This document shows positions 26,524-34,533 of a stretch of DNA of 42,501 nt, piece after piece. The stretch covers positions 1-42,501 of the forward strand of contig JAJDBP010000027.1 in the NCBI GenBank assembly GCA_029261295.1, in the 5' to 3' direction. A program made the position numbers and the translations under genes. The stretch's first letter is position 1, and every line of letters starts with the position of its first letter. This DNA comes from Nitrospirales bacterium. Its GTDB lineage: Bacteria > Nitrospirota > Nitrospiria > Nitrospirales > UBA8639. The notes beneath the pieces were generated by a model. The model was not told the DNA's origin. It saw nothing but the letters and a program-made list of their open reading frames with translations, and did no database searches.

Positions 26524-26997
26524 GGGGCTCCTCCTTTTGAAAAATTGATATTGTCTGAGGCTCGAGAAGGATGGAACATTGGGAAGGAGTAGTCCGCGGA
26601 CGCGTCATTTTGGCGACTGAGGTCAAATACTTCCGAGTAATCTCTCGGGCGAAACAACACCGGTTATGGGCTTAAAAATTTCATGGTCATCGCTAAGCCC
26701 CGCGCGATAAGTGTCTTTACCCTACCATAGGGAAATAATAATAGATAGCTTCTGATCCAATAACGGAAGCTTCACTTTTAGGCCTTTTATGCGACTTATC
26801 CACAGCCTGGCTCATTTGGGATGTAAGCTGCATCGATAGAAATGGGGTTGGTTTACAGGTTATGAGATTTTTGGTGATTGAAAGCGAGTTTACAACCAAC
26901 CTAAAAAACCATGTAATTTCAATCTCTTTGCTGACTGCTGGGTGAATGTGGTTGGAGAGGGACATTTTAATAATATTATAATCCAGGGGGAGTCAGG
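26524..26997. other. Long gap upstream of the RRM gene
   Basis: No gene is supported over these 474 bases. The part nearest the RRM gene should be its promoter and 5' leader on the minus strand. GGGCTTA (26668-26674) and TAAGCCC (26694-26700) form a 7-bp inverted repeat with a 19-base loop about 145 bases upstream of the gene. An open frame at 26717-26965 on the minus strand has no family features. Confidence 0.4.
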
Positions 26998-27525
26998 CTA
27001 TTGTTCGAGTTCGATTCCGAAGTTTTTCCCGATTCGTTGGATGAAGTTGGCGGTAGCCACCACGAAAGCGATCTCTACGACTTGGTTGATAGGAAAGGCT
27101 TTCTGTAATTCAGTATGTGCCTCATTTGAGGCGGCCACATTTTTGGTGGTCTCCAAGGCAAAACGGATGACGGCCTTCTCTCCTTCGGAAAATCCAGTGG
27201 TCGTTAGCCCGGATTCTCCTAACAATGCAATTTCTTCATCAGTTATTCCAGCTTGCTTAGCAAAGAAGGAATGATGTCCAACACAATAGGCGCAGTCGTT
27301 TTTTTTGGCGACGGTGAGATACGCCATTTCTCTGATGCGAGGCGCTAATGACAAGTGGTGAAACAGATTATCAAGAACGACGCCCATGGCGTGTGTGGCC
27401 GGCCCGGAATGCCCCAGCACTTTGAGTAAATTGGGTACAAAACCGAATTCTGCTTCCAATTGGGCATACACGGCAGTGGCCCCTTCCGCTTCCGAGCCTT
27501 TTTCTGCGTATGGGATCCTGGGCAT
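26998..27525 (-). CDS. AhpD-like / carboxymuconolactone decarboxylase family protein
   Basis: Alkylhydroperoxidase-like thiol protein, 175 residues. The active-site motif is complete: C78-AY-C81-VGH-H85 with a preceding E66, the same Glu...CxxCxxxH arrangement used by AhpD for peroxide reduction and lipoamide exchange. The overall length and the SGLTTTGFSEGEKAVIRFAL region fit the peroxidase-related branch. The gene begins 11 bases after the Crp/Fnr regulator stop on the same strand, so both are cotranscribed and the enzyme probably belongs to the regulator's response. Physiological substrate is not known. Confidence 0.88.
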   Translation of the reverse strand: MPRIPYAEKGSEAEGATAVYAQLEAEFGFVPNLLKVLGHSGPATHAMGVVLDNLFHHLSLAPRIREMAYLTVAKKNDCAYCVGHHSFFAKQAGITDEEIALLGESGLTTTGFSEGEKAVIRFALETTKNVAASNEAHTELQKAFPINQVVEIAFVVATANFIQRIGKNFGIELEQ

Positions 27526-27536
27526 TTCTTCTCCTT

Positions 27537-28256
27537 TTATTGAATGTTGGCTAATTCATCAGTTTTCAACAGACATATCTGGCGACGATCTTGGATAAGG
27601 AATCCTTGGCGTTGAAATTGACTGAGTAAGGCACTCACCGTTTCCCGCGAGGTTCCGATTAAATTGGCTAAGTTTTGATGGGTTAAGCGGATGTTGAGCC
27701 GAATACCGCCTTGGTCTTGGTCTCCCATTGTTTCACTTAATTGTAAGAGTAATTTGGCTAATCGAGCTGGTGCGCTGTGAAACACCAGGTCGCCGAATTT
27801 TGCTTCAATGTCTCTGAGACGCCCCCCTATCTTCTTAAGAATGCGAATCCCTACGACAGGGCAGCGGTCCAAAAAACGAAGAAAATTTTCTCGCGTTATT
27901 TCACACACGAGAACAGGCTCGAGTGCTTGGACCAGGGTTTCCCGGAGAACACCTTCCATGGCCTCCACTTCGCCAAAAATTTCACCTGGCTCTAATAGAC
28001 AGATCGTGGCTTCTTGCCCGTCCTCATTAACTCGGGCAATTTTTACCCTCCCCTGTTTCAAAAAATACACCGTATCTGCCGGTTGTCCAGGAAAACAAAT
28101 AGATTCGTGTTTGCGGTACGAGGTCATGTGCGAAATTTCTCGCAATTCTTTTTTATCTTCTTCAGGTAAGTCTGCAAACACTTTGATGTTCTTAAGATAC
28201 CAATGTTTGGATTCGTGTATGTGTTCGATGGAAGGCTTTTTAATGGTTTGAGTCAT
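27537..28256 (-). CDS. Crp/Fnr-family transcriptional regulator
   Basis: A 239-residue regulator with an N-terminal cyclic-nucleotide-type beta roll (about residues 28-145) and a C-terminal winged helix. The roll contains LEPGEIFGEVEAMEG and then RET, so Glu and Arg of the cAMP pocket have counterparts, though ligand identity is not certain. The recognition helix region is LTHQNLANLIGTSRETVSALL (about 192-212), with the conserved SRETVS pattern. No cluster of N-terminal cysteines is present, so an FNR iron-sulfur switch is unlikely. AAAGGTGA lies before the ATG. It is first in a two-gene operon with the AhpD-like gene. Confidence 0.92.
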   Translation of the reverse strand: MTQTIKKPSIEHIHESKHWYLKNIKVFADLPEEDKKELREISHMTSYRKHESICFPGQPADTVYFLKQGRVKIARVNEDGQEATICLLEPGEIFGEVEAMEGVLRETLVQALEPVLVCEITRENFLRFLDRCPVVGIRILKKIGGRLRDIEAKFGDLVFHSAPARLAKLLLQLSETMGDQDQGGIRLNIRLTHQNLANLIGTSRETVSALLSQFQRQGFLIQDRRQICLLKTDELANIQ

Positions 28257-28703
28257 AGAGCGTCACCTTTGTGTTTTATCTAAAAAGTAGGATAAGAGTT
28301 GGTCAAAATATACAATCTTCTCAAGAATAGTATTGTTTGTCGCAACAGCGGTGAGGGGAAAGATAAAACTTTTCGGGTAGGTAAACCGGCATTTTTTGTA
28401 ATGTAATTCACTGATATCCCAAGATTCTGACCCTTAGTTGAAGGAATCCCTGGAGTCTATATGGGAAGTCTTTGAATAAATGAAAAAATTACACCAGCAT
28501 CATAAAAACTTAAGTTCTGTAGAAAAAAGCACACAGGAGTATGCTAAAGGAAGGAAATCTTTCTATTACCCAAGATCTTTCCAGCAATAAGGTCTTTGAG
28601 AGTTTTTGGTCCCAGGGGGTCTGAAAGATCAAAGGAAGGTCTTGGATGTGGGGTAATTTAAAAACGGGGTAGTGTTTTCGAGTACTAAAACAATAGAAAG
28701 AAG
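28257..28703. other. Gap with imperfect long inverted repeats
   Basis: No gene is supported over 447 bases between the Crp/Fnr start and the end of the GTPase gene, both on the minus strand. The regulator's promoter is expected at its left edge. From 28565 to 28657 there are several complementary segments that can pair in two alternative ways (ATTACCC with GGGTAAT; GATCTTT at 28574 with AAAGATC at 28624). An open frame at 28510-28734 has no recognisable features. Confidence 0.4.
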
Positions 28704-30125
28704 TTACAACCAGGGTTTGGCTTCTGGGTAACATTTCAGCAATAGGCGTATGGTCATCTTGTGGAGTAGCAGAGCCAATTTGTCGGTGGAATCATGGTGC
28801 CGAAGTGAATCGTGGGAAGTTTGCAAGTTATTCCAAAAAGCATGTAGGGTTTCTTTGTGTTGTTCTAATGTGTCTTCTGTTTCCTGTTGCCAGAAAAGGG
28901 GGAATTCACGTGGGTCGGTGTAATCTCCCCGCCCTCGCCCGTAATGCGTGACAGCTAAGTAACGCAGTAAGGCATCCCGCGTTTGCCGATCGAGAAAATC
29001 AGGCACCCAGGAAATTTGGTTGGGGTTGCCCTCGTCCTGACTTTTGGCATAGGCCCTCCCTCCTAAGGCTCCGATTATGGCCCCTCCAATCGTGAAAATG
29101 CCATGTGAGAGTCCGCCAGTTGCGACATCTGACGCCAATCCTGCAGCTGCGCCGCTGACTAACCCACTCCAAAAACTTTCTTCTTCCCAGGGTTTTCGTT
29201 CACCCGGCACGTTGATATCTTCTAATCGTGATTGAATCGTATGGGCTGTTTCACCTGCTAACTTATGTTGTTCGATCAACTGAGTGCTGAGGGTAGCAAT
29301 CCGATGGGCTAATCGTTGGTCCATGGCCTGCATGGCCCGTTTGACCATATTCTTTTTGGATTCCCCAGCAGTACCCTCTGGCAATGTATCTGAGTCTTTG
29401 GCAGTCTCAATCAACATGTGGGCAATGCTATGCATACAGTTTTGAAGAATGAGTTGTTGTTGATCACACCATTCCCGATTTAGTTGGGCCATGATGGGTT
29501 GTTGCTGGTCGGGTAAGATCTGGGAGATTCGTTCCCATAAAAGACCTTCCTGTACCCAACAGCGCGTAAAAGCATCAAGACTCGTGACCTCACAAATTAT
29601 TCTCTGTGATGACCACTGCTCTTTCCAACGCAATTCCAATTGATGTTGTTGGGTAGAATCGATTAACCCTGTTTGGTTGAGAAGTATGATGACCGGTTTG
29701 TTGAGCCAAGTTAGGAGATCGAGTTCGGGTTGAAGGTACCCAGCCATTGCCGGGTCTTCTGCGGCGTTGACCAGATAGAGTACGACATCCGCCTCGTCGT
29801 GGACATTTCGAATGGCTTGCTGGCTGCACCAAAATGGTTTGTCAGCCAGTCGATCCCAGACTTGTGACACCAGCCAGCCGATAGGGTTCGAAAGGCCTTC
29901 CAGTCGCTTAAGCAGTTTATGGCTATTTCCAAAACCCGAGGTGTCCCAAAGCTTCAGCTGATGACCCTCAGGTGTTTCAAGTAATAAGAATTCCTCGTTT
30001 TGAAGCGTGACATGTGCTTGATCCAGCACTTGTCCAACGTCTTTGCGAAGGAGTGTGCGGGCCAGGGAGGTCTTGCCGATATTGGTATGCGAGATCAGAG
30101 AGAGTGTGATCGAGGTCGGCAGCAT
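28704..30125 (-). CDS. DUF3482 GTPase-like membrane-associated protein
   Basis: A 473-residue protein from ATG 30125 (TTG 30134 is an alternative). The N-terminal GTPase domain is close to the Era/YfjP type: P-loop SHTNIGKTS, the G3 motif DTSGFG near residue 63 and the G4 motif NQTG near residue 150. The first glycine of GxxxxGK is a serine here. The C-terminal half is DUF3482, with a glycine/alanine-rich hydrophobic hairpin (about residues 325-365, SGLVSGAAAGLASD and IGGAIIGALGGRAYAKS) that probably inserts in the membrane. It lies 10 bases after the DUF2868 gene. The DUF2868-DUF3482 pair is conserved in many bacteria; function unknown. Confidence 0.85.
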   Translation of the reverse strand: MLPTSITLSLISHTNIGKTSLARTLLRKDVGQVLDQAHVTLQNEEFLLLETPEGHQLKLWDTSGFGNSHKLLKRLEGLSNPIGWLVSQVWDRLADKPFWCSQQAIRNVHDEADVVLYLVNAAEDPAMAGYLQPELDLLTWLNKPVIILLNQTGLIDSTQQHQLELRWKEQWSSQRIICEVTSLDAFTRCWVQEGLLWERISQILPDQQQPIMAQLNREWCDQQQLILQNCMHSIAHMLIETAKDSDTLPEGTAGESKKNMVKRAMQAMDQRLAHRIATLSTQLIEQHKLAGETAHTIQSRLEDINVPGERKPWEEESFWSGLVSGAAAGLASDVATGGLSHGIFTIGGAIIGALGGRAYAKSQDEGNPNQISWVPDFLDRQTRDALLRYLAVTHYGRGRGDYTDPREFPLFWQQETEDTLEQHKETLHAFWNNLQTSHDSLRHHDSTDKLALLLHKMTIRLLLKCYPEAKPWL

Positions 30126-30135
30126 TTCGATCAAT

Positions 30136-31617
30136 CTACGAAGAAGCCGGCCAAAGCCCCGATTGAGCCTGTTGAAGGAATTGGTCAGATAAGGTGGAGT
30201 TGGCGTGAAACGGAACGACCGAAAGATGATAGTGGTTGATGAGACGTTGCCAGGCCTGTCGTCTCTCCATCACCCGATTTTCATCGATTGCTTGGCTATA
30301 CGGTTCCTCATCTAAAAGTATCAGAAGTCTTGATCTGGCTTTGGCTGAATTCATTTGTGTTTGCATGGAATGAAGCCATTCTCCCTGAACTTCTCCCTCT
30401 GGGGTTTGCCCTCCATTAAAAATTACCACAGATGTTCGAAGGTTCGTGGATACTTCAGCCGGATTGGAAAATTCTTGGCCGAACGGAATGGGCTGATGCC
30501 AGCGGATGGAAACTAAATTTCCAAACAGGTCCAAAAGTCCGAGGTCAAGAAAGTTTTTCGCCTGCGGCGAGGGGTGGTAACTGTACGGCAGGATATCTAC
30601 TTGTATTCCATGCCCACGATCAGCGGCTAACAGATGAGCATAGTAAGGATCGTCTAAAGGTATCACAAACGATTGCTGTACCTTATTTAGAGATCGTTGG
30701 TTCATCCATACCATGATGCTGCGTGGAATCACGATTGCGGTGAAGATCGTCACTGCCCACATATGAATCCACTGGGCTGCTGGGCCATGTTGGGGCGCTT
30801 GGAGACTTGCCAACTCGGATATGTTGGGAAAAGTATACTGGAGCAGCCCTGCAGCAGGACCTAACAGAATGTGGAGAATCCCGTGGACCTGATTGACGGA
30901 AAGAAATGTACTTTCCCAAGTGGCTTGGTAGTCTAGCGCGAGGCCTCGGATATACATACCAAAAATCATTCCGATAGCCACACAGACTGCTCCGAGGTGG
31001 AGAAGTTGACGTAAACGATTTGTCCATACTGGTCGAACGTGAGGCCACCAAAGTTCGGTGAAACGTTTGGTAGATTCTTGGACCCAAGATGTGACTGCAG
31101 GATCGGAAATATTTCCAATGGGCCAGGAGCGTGGTTTTTGGTTCCCTAACAATTGAGCGAGCCAACTAGCACATATATCGAGGCGGATGGTTTTCCCTTT
31201 AGAGTTGAATAATGGAATCAGGGCGGAAGACAGGTATGTCCATCCATTCCAGAGAAGCATGATGAGAAGGGGAAAATTGAGTAAATTCACTCGTTGGGAT
31301 TCTCCCAGCCCGTTAATCAATAATCCGGCTAATAGTGCTGGGATGGCCACCCAGAATGCTGGGATATCGAAGTGAAAATGCTTCCAAGATTTCGCAAAGC
31401 CGGGAAAGGCCTTCTCCACAAAGGCCCATAAAGTTTCCGAACGTGTGGTGAGGAAGGAAGCAACGGCTTTGGACGAATGATCCGATTGGAGTGGCTGTTT
31501 TTCTCTAGCTTGTTGCGTCGCATGGTGCCGAGTTGAAAGCGGTAGATGTTTTCCGTGGGGATCAGATTCTTCCAAGGCTTGGATAAGCAGGATCTTAGAA
31601 AAAGTATCTGCCTTCAT
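30136..31617 (-). CDS. DUF2868 membrane protein
   Basis: A 493-residue protein from ATG 31617; a TTG at 31641 with GAGAAG upstream is another possible start. The N-terminal part (EESDPHGKHLPLSTRHHATQ) matches the start of DUF2868 proteins. Four or five transmembrane segments are seen near residues 78-95, 105-125, 190-210 and 265-285. Only the last 150 residues are largely soluble. It precedes the GTPase gene with 10 bases between them, so one transcript is likely. The pair suggests a membrane complex in which the GTPase acts on this protein, but no activity has been established. Confidence 0.82.
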   Translation of the reverse strand: MKADTFSKILLIQALEESDPHGKHLPLSTRHHATQQAREKQPLQSDHSSKAVASFLTTRSETLWAFVEKAFPGFAKSWKHFHFDIPAFWVAIPALLAGLLINGLGESQRVNLLNFPLLIMLLWNGWTYLSSALIPLFNSKGKTIRLDICASWLAQLLGNQKPRSWPIGNISDPAVTSWVQESTKRFTELWWPHVRPVWTNRLRQLLHLGAVCVAIGMIFGMYIRGLALDYQATWESTFLSVNQVHGILHILLGPAAGLLQYTFPNISELASLQAPQHGPAAQWIHMWAVTIFTAIVIPRSIMVWMNQRSLNKVQQSFVIPLDDPYYAHLLAADRGHGIQVDILPYSYHPSPQAKNFLDLGLLDLFGNLVSIRWHQPIPFGQEFSNPAEVSTNLRTSVVIFNGGQTPEGEVQGEWLHSMQTQMNSAKARSRLLILLDEEPYSQAIDENRVMERRQAWQRLINHYHLSVVPFHANSTLSDQFLQQAQSGLWPASS

Positions 31618-31772
31618 GTGGGATGGGAGAAATTGAATCAATCTTAGACTTCTCTTTGGGACGAGCGGATTATGGTACTGGAGACGCGTTGTTGAAACAA
31701 ATAGGGGCTTGTTGGACTATAGGAAATAGTTGGAGGAGACTCTAGAGAGGACGGCCTCGCCCTAGGTGGCCC

Positions 31773-32852
31773 TTACCCCGTTGATGTTGTCTCTGGGTGT
31801 TTCGCCATTTTGATGACGGAGGATTCAGAATCCAACAGAATACTGAGCCCACGGGTAGACGGATGGCTTTCTAGGGCAATTTTGACAATCATCGTCATGG
31901 GAACTGAAAGCAGCATGCCGACAGGCCCCCAAACCCATCCCCAAAACACTAATGAAAGAAACACTACGAGTGTCGAGAGCCCAAGTTTTCGCCCCATTAG
32001 TTTAGGCTCTACCACATTTCCAAAGATAACATTCACTAATCCATATCCGGCAGCGACTAAGAGGGCTCGTCCAAGGCCAAATTGAATATATCCCAAAAGC
32101 ATGGGCGGAACGGCAGCGATGATTGAACCGAGGTTAGGAATAAAGTTTAGGAGAAAGGCCAAAAGTCCCCAGATAACAGGGAAGTCGATGCCCAAAATAG
32201 TCACCCAAATCGCAACAATAATGCCGGTGGCCAAACTTAGCACTGTTTTGATGGCCAGATAATTATTCACGGCATCGGTGATTTTGCTGAATTGTGAAAA
32301 GGTGCCTTTTGGATCTCCAAAGGCTGCGTGGACTTTTTTGGGGAAGCTCGAGGCTTCCAATAAAATGAAAATGACTGTCAGGAGTATTAAAAAAGAATTG
32401 GCCAGAATGGCTCCTAATCCCGAAAGCATTCTTCCTACCATGCGCATAGATGCACCAGGGTCAATGGATTTGAGCAACAACTCTTCGTTGAATTGAAACC
32501 CCAATCCCTGAATCCAGTGGAGGAGAGGCCCCATCTCTTCTGTAAGTCGAGTTTGATATCGGGGAATGGCTTCGGAGAAATCATCTAGCGAGGTGCCAAT
32601 TAGAACAATAAAACCAAATCCTAATCCTAGAACTCCCAGAATCACCAAAAATAAAGCCAATGGGGCGGGAATTCCTTTATCTTTTAACCAGAAGATGGGA
32701 GAGGCACTGACGATGGCAAGAAAGCTGGCGATTAATAGTGGGACCAGAATTGGCTCGGCCGCCCGCATGCCGGCAACAACGACCACAAAAGCTGCAACGG
32801 GCAATAAAAAACGACTGTGGGAGGCTTGAGGGGATGAAGGTGTGTCGAACAT
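31773..32852 (-). CDS. AI-2E/PerM-family transporter
   Basis: A 359-residue polytopic membrane protein of the AI-2E (TqsA/PerM) family. About eight hydrophobic helices are seen: two after residue 15, two near 50-90, one near 160 and three in the region 205-325. The conserved region is DFPVIWGLLAFLLNFIPNLG (about residues 226-245) followed by GSIIAAVPPMLL, with NVVEPKLMGRKLGLSTLVVF near 280-300. Both are hallmark segments. TqsA exports autoinducer-2, but many family members transport other substrates, such as Na+/H+, so the substrate is open. No Shine-Dalgarno is evident before the ATG. Confidence 0.9.
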   Translation of the reverse strand: MFDTPSSPQASHSRFLLPVAAFVVVVAGMRAAEPILVPLLIASFLAIVSASPIFWLKDKGIPAPLALFLVILGVLGLGFGFIVLIGTSLDDFSEAIPRYQTRLTEEMGPLLHWIQGLGFQFNEELLLKSIDPGASMRMVGRMLSGLGAILANSFLILLTVIFILLEASSFPKKVHAAFGDPKGTFSQFSKITDAVNNYLAIKTVLSLATGIIVAIWVTILGIDFPVIWGLLAFLLNFIPNLGSIIAAVPPMLLGYIQFGLGRALLVAAGYGLVNVIFGNVVEPKLMGRKLGLSTLVVFLSLVFWGWVWGPVGMLLSVPMTMIVKIALESHPSTRGLSILLDSESSVIKMAKHPETTSTG

Positions 32853-33062
32853 TCGTTTGTATAAGTTATGAAATGCCGTGAATGAACCTTTTAAAGCAAG
32901 AGGCGGTTGGGTGTACCCCTTTTCTTATGATACCCGGTTCTTGGGTTTTTGTCTTAAAGGGGGAATGCTGGATTGAAAACTTGGGAGTGGAGGGCGAACC
33001 TCATAAAAATACTAGGATAGAGTTCCAGAATGCTGAAAGCAAGGCACAATTCTGTGATGGTC

Positions 33063-34025
33063 TTATTCTTCTATCGCTTTTTGTCGTCGTTGCAAATACC
33101 CGTTTCGGATGGCTCCATACAAATCTAGTGTGCCTTCTTCTACCCCTTGAAAACTTTCCAGAGTTAACGCCCTGAGATTAATATTTTCTGCTGCTGTTAG
33201 ACCCAATCGAGCATAGTTAATAGTAGAATTATCTGTAACAAGAAGAGGGGCATCTCTAATTTCAATAATAGGTAGGACTAGCCAATTAAAAGGATCAAGA
33301 AAGGTATCTCCAATAAAGCCAAATCCGTCTCTTAAAGTAAACGCTCCATAGAACGGCAGGACAAGATAAGGCCCCGGTGGCATCCCATAACTACCTAATG
33401 TTTGACCCAGATCTTCCACGGGTGTGTCTAAGTCAAACATGATCTTGGCTGGATCGAACAAGCCGCCGACTCCCAAGGTACTGTTGATGAGGAACCGACT
33501 CATTTCAATTCCTGCGCCACGGAATTTTGCTTGAAATAAGTTATTGAAAAATCGAGGAACAAACCGAACATTTTGAAAGACATTCACAATGCTTTGTTGG
33601 ACATCTGGAGGGATGAAAAAATTATAGACTTGCGCGGCTGGTTTGAGCAGATATTTGTCAAATTGGTAATTAAATTCAAAGACGACCGAATTGACCGGTT
33701 CTAAAGGGTCATATTCTTCAATGGCCGTTTCCTCAGGCCCCTCATCAAATGGATCAAAGAGTTCATCTTCAAAGGTTGGATCCTCATTCCCTGAACTTTC
33801 GGCTTTCTCTACGAGGGTTGGTTCTGGTTTGTTTTCTAGGGTTTTCAGAGTATCGGTCGATTGATCGTTCCCGGCACACCCACCCATTGCCAATACTAGG
33901 CTTAAAAGGCCCGTTGCCCAGAGAGGCGTTATTATCTGTCCATATGAAAAAGCTGGAGCCTGAGATGATTGAGAAAACGTATGAATTTTGGCGGATAAAT
34001 TGAGAAACGAAGAACGCATATTCAT
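33063..34025 (-). CDS. mlaA: MlaA (VacJ)-type outer-membrane lipoprotein
   Basis: Outer-membrane lipoprotein that removes mislocalised phospholipids from the outer leaflet and passes them to the MlaC/MlaFEDB system. From ATG 34025 (AAGGA upstream) the protein has 320 residues; a longer frame to 34112 is not supported. The lipidated Cys is likely C50, preceded by a hydrophobic stretch, but the lipobox (MGGC) is weak. A negatively charged linker follows. The MlaA domain is complete: EPVNSVVFEFNYQFDKYLLK, then FFNNLFQAKFRGAG, FLINSTLGVGGLFDPA and LGQTLGSYGMPPGPYLVLP. The other Mla genes are not in this window. Confidence 0.9.
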   Translation of the reverse strand: MNMRSSFLNLSAKIHTFSQSSQAPAFSYGQIITPLWATGLLSLVLAMGGCAGNDQSTDTLKTLENKPEPTLVEKAESSGNEDPTFEDELFDPFDEGPEETAIEEYDPLEPVNSVVFEFNYQFDKYLLKPAAQVYNFFIPPDVQQSIVNVFQNVRFVPRFFNNLFQAKFRGAGIEMSRFLINSTLGVGGLFDPAKIMFDLDTPVEDLGQTLGSYGMPPGPYLVLPFYGAFTLRDGFGFIGDTFLDPFNWLVLPIIEIRDAPLLVTDNSTINYARLGLTAAENINLRALTLESFQGVEEGTLDLYGAIRNGYLQRRQKAIEE

Positions 34026-34533
34026 GTCAGCATCCTTGAGAACGGGAATAAAAGAGGGAAAAAGATTCAAAAAAATGGAACAAACTGTACCAAAATACCT
34101 CAATGAATCCAAGAAAAAATCGGTTGCATAATTAAGGGCTCAAATACCCCCTAAAGTGTTGGTAGCGTTCTTTACTGTGTTTTCATGAAGCATTGTCGGT
34201 TTGCCTAACAGATCGTTACAAAAAAAAGCGAAAGGAAATCATATATTCAATCTCGTACTGCTTGCTTGTTCAAATTTAAGTCAGCCTCTTGATAATTAAT
34301 TCGACATTTTTCCTGCACATCCCCAAGTCCCCAACCTCACCTCGTTCATTATTATCCATCAGTTTACCGTAACTGCAACCAACCACACGGATATTGGAAA
34401 AATACTGTGCTGGCACTCCCTTTGCTCATCCTGTCTTAACATCCGGTTGGAAACTCAAAAGGGATCTGACTGGTGCATTGTCATTGCAGATTAGACAAGA
34501 GATTTTACGTTCATGAACAGAAGGGAGACAGGC
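34026..34533. other. Long divergent regulatory region between mlaA and the sigma-factor gene
   Basis: This gap of 508 bases separates two divergent genes. It contains a sigma-54-type promoter pointing to the sigma-factor gene (34411-34426). The rest is AT-rich, with no gene, tRNA or clear long repeat. Size alone suggests space for activator sites. Confidence 0.5.
34411..34426 (+). promoter_or_regulatory. Sigma-54-type promoter before the sigma-factor gene
   Basis: TGGCAC at 34411-34416, five bases, then TTGC at 34422-34425 and T at 34426 reproduce the sigma-54 consensus -24/-12 at its usual spacing; one consensus G after TGGCAC is T. The preceding base is C, as preferred. Transcription would start near 34437, about 97 bases before the chosen ATG of the sigma factor. 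An activator site has not been identified. Confidence 0.65.

Noticed and set aside
26717-26965. Minus-strand open frame of 82 codons in the gap before the RRM gene
   Set aside because: The composition is ordinary for noncoding AT-rich DNA, and there is no ribosome site or recognisable domain. A weak possibility only.
28510-28734. Minus-strand open frame of 74 codons at the GTPase gene end
   Set aside because: It overlaps the GTPase end in another frame and contains the paired segments described above. I considered a frameshifted GTPase tail, but the GTPase already has full length.
32882-33175. Plus-strand open frame of 97 codons
   Set aside because: Its second half lies antisense to the well-supported mlaA gene and it has no family features or ribosome site.
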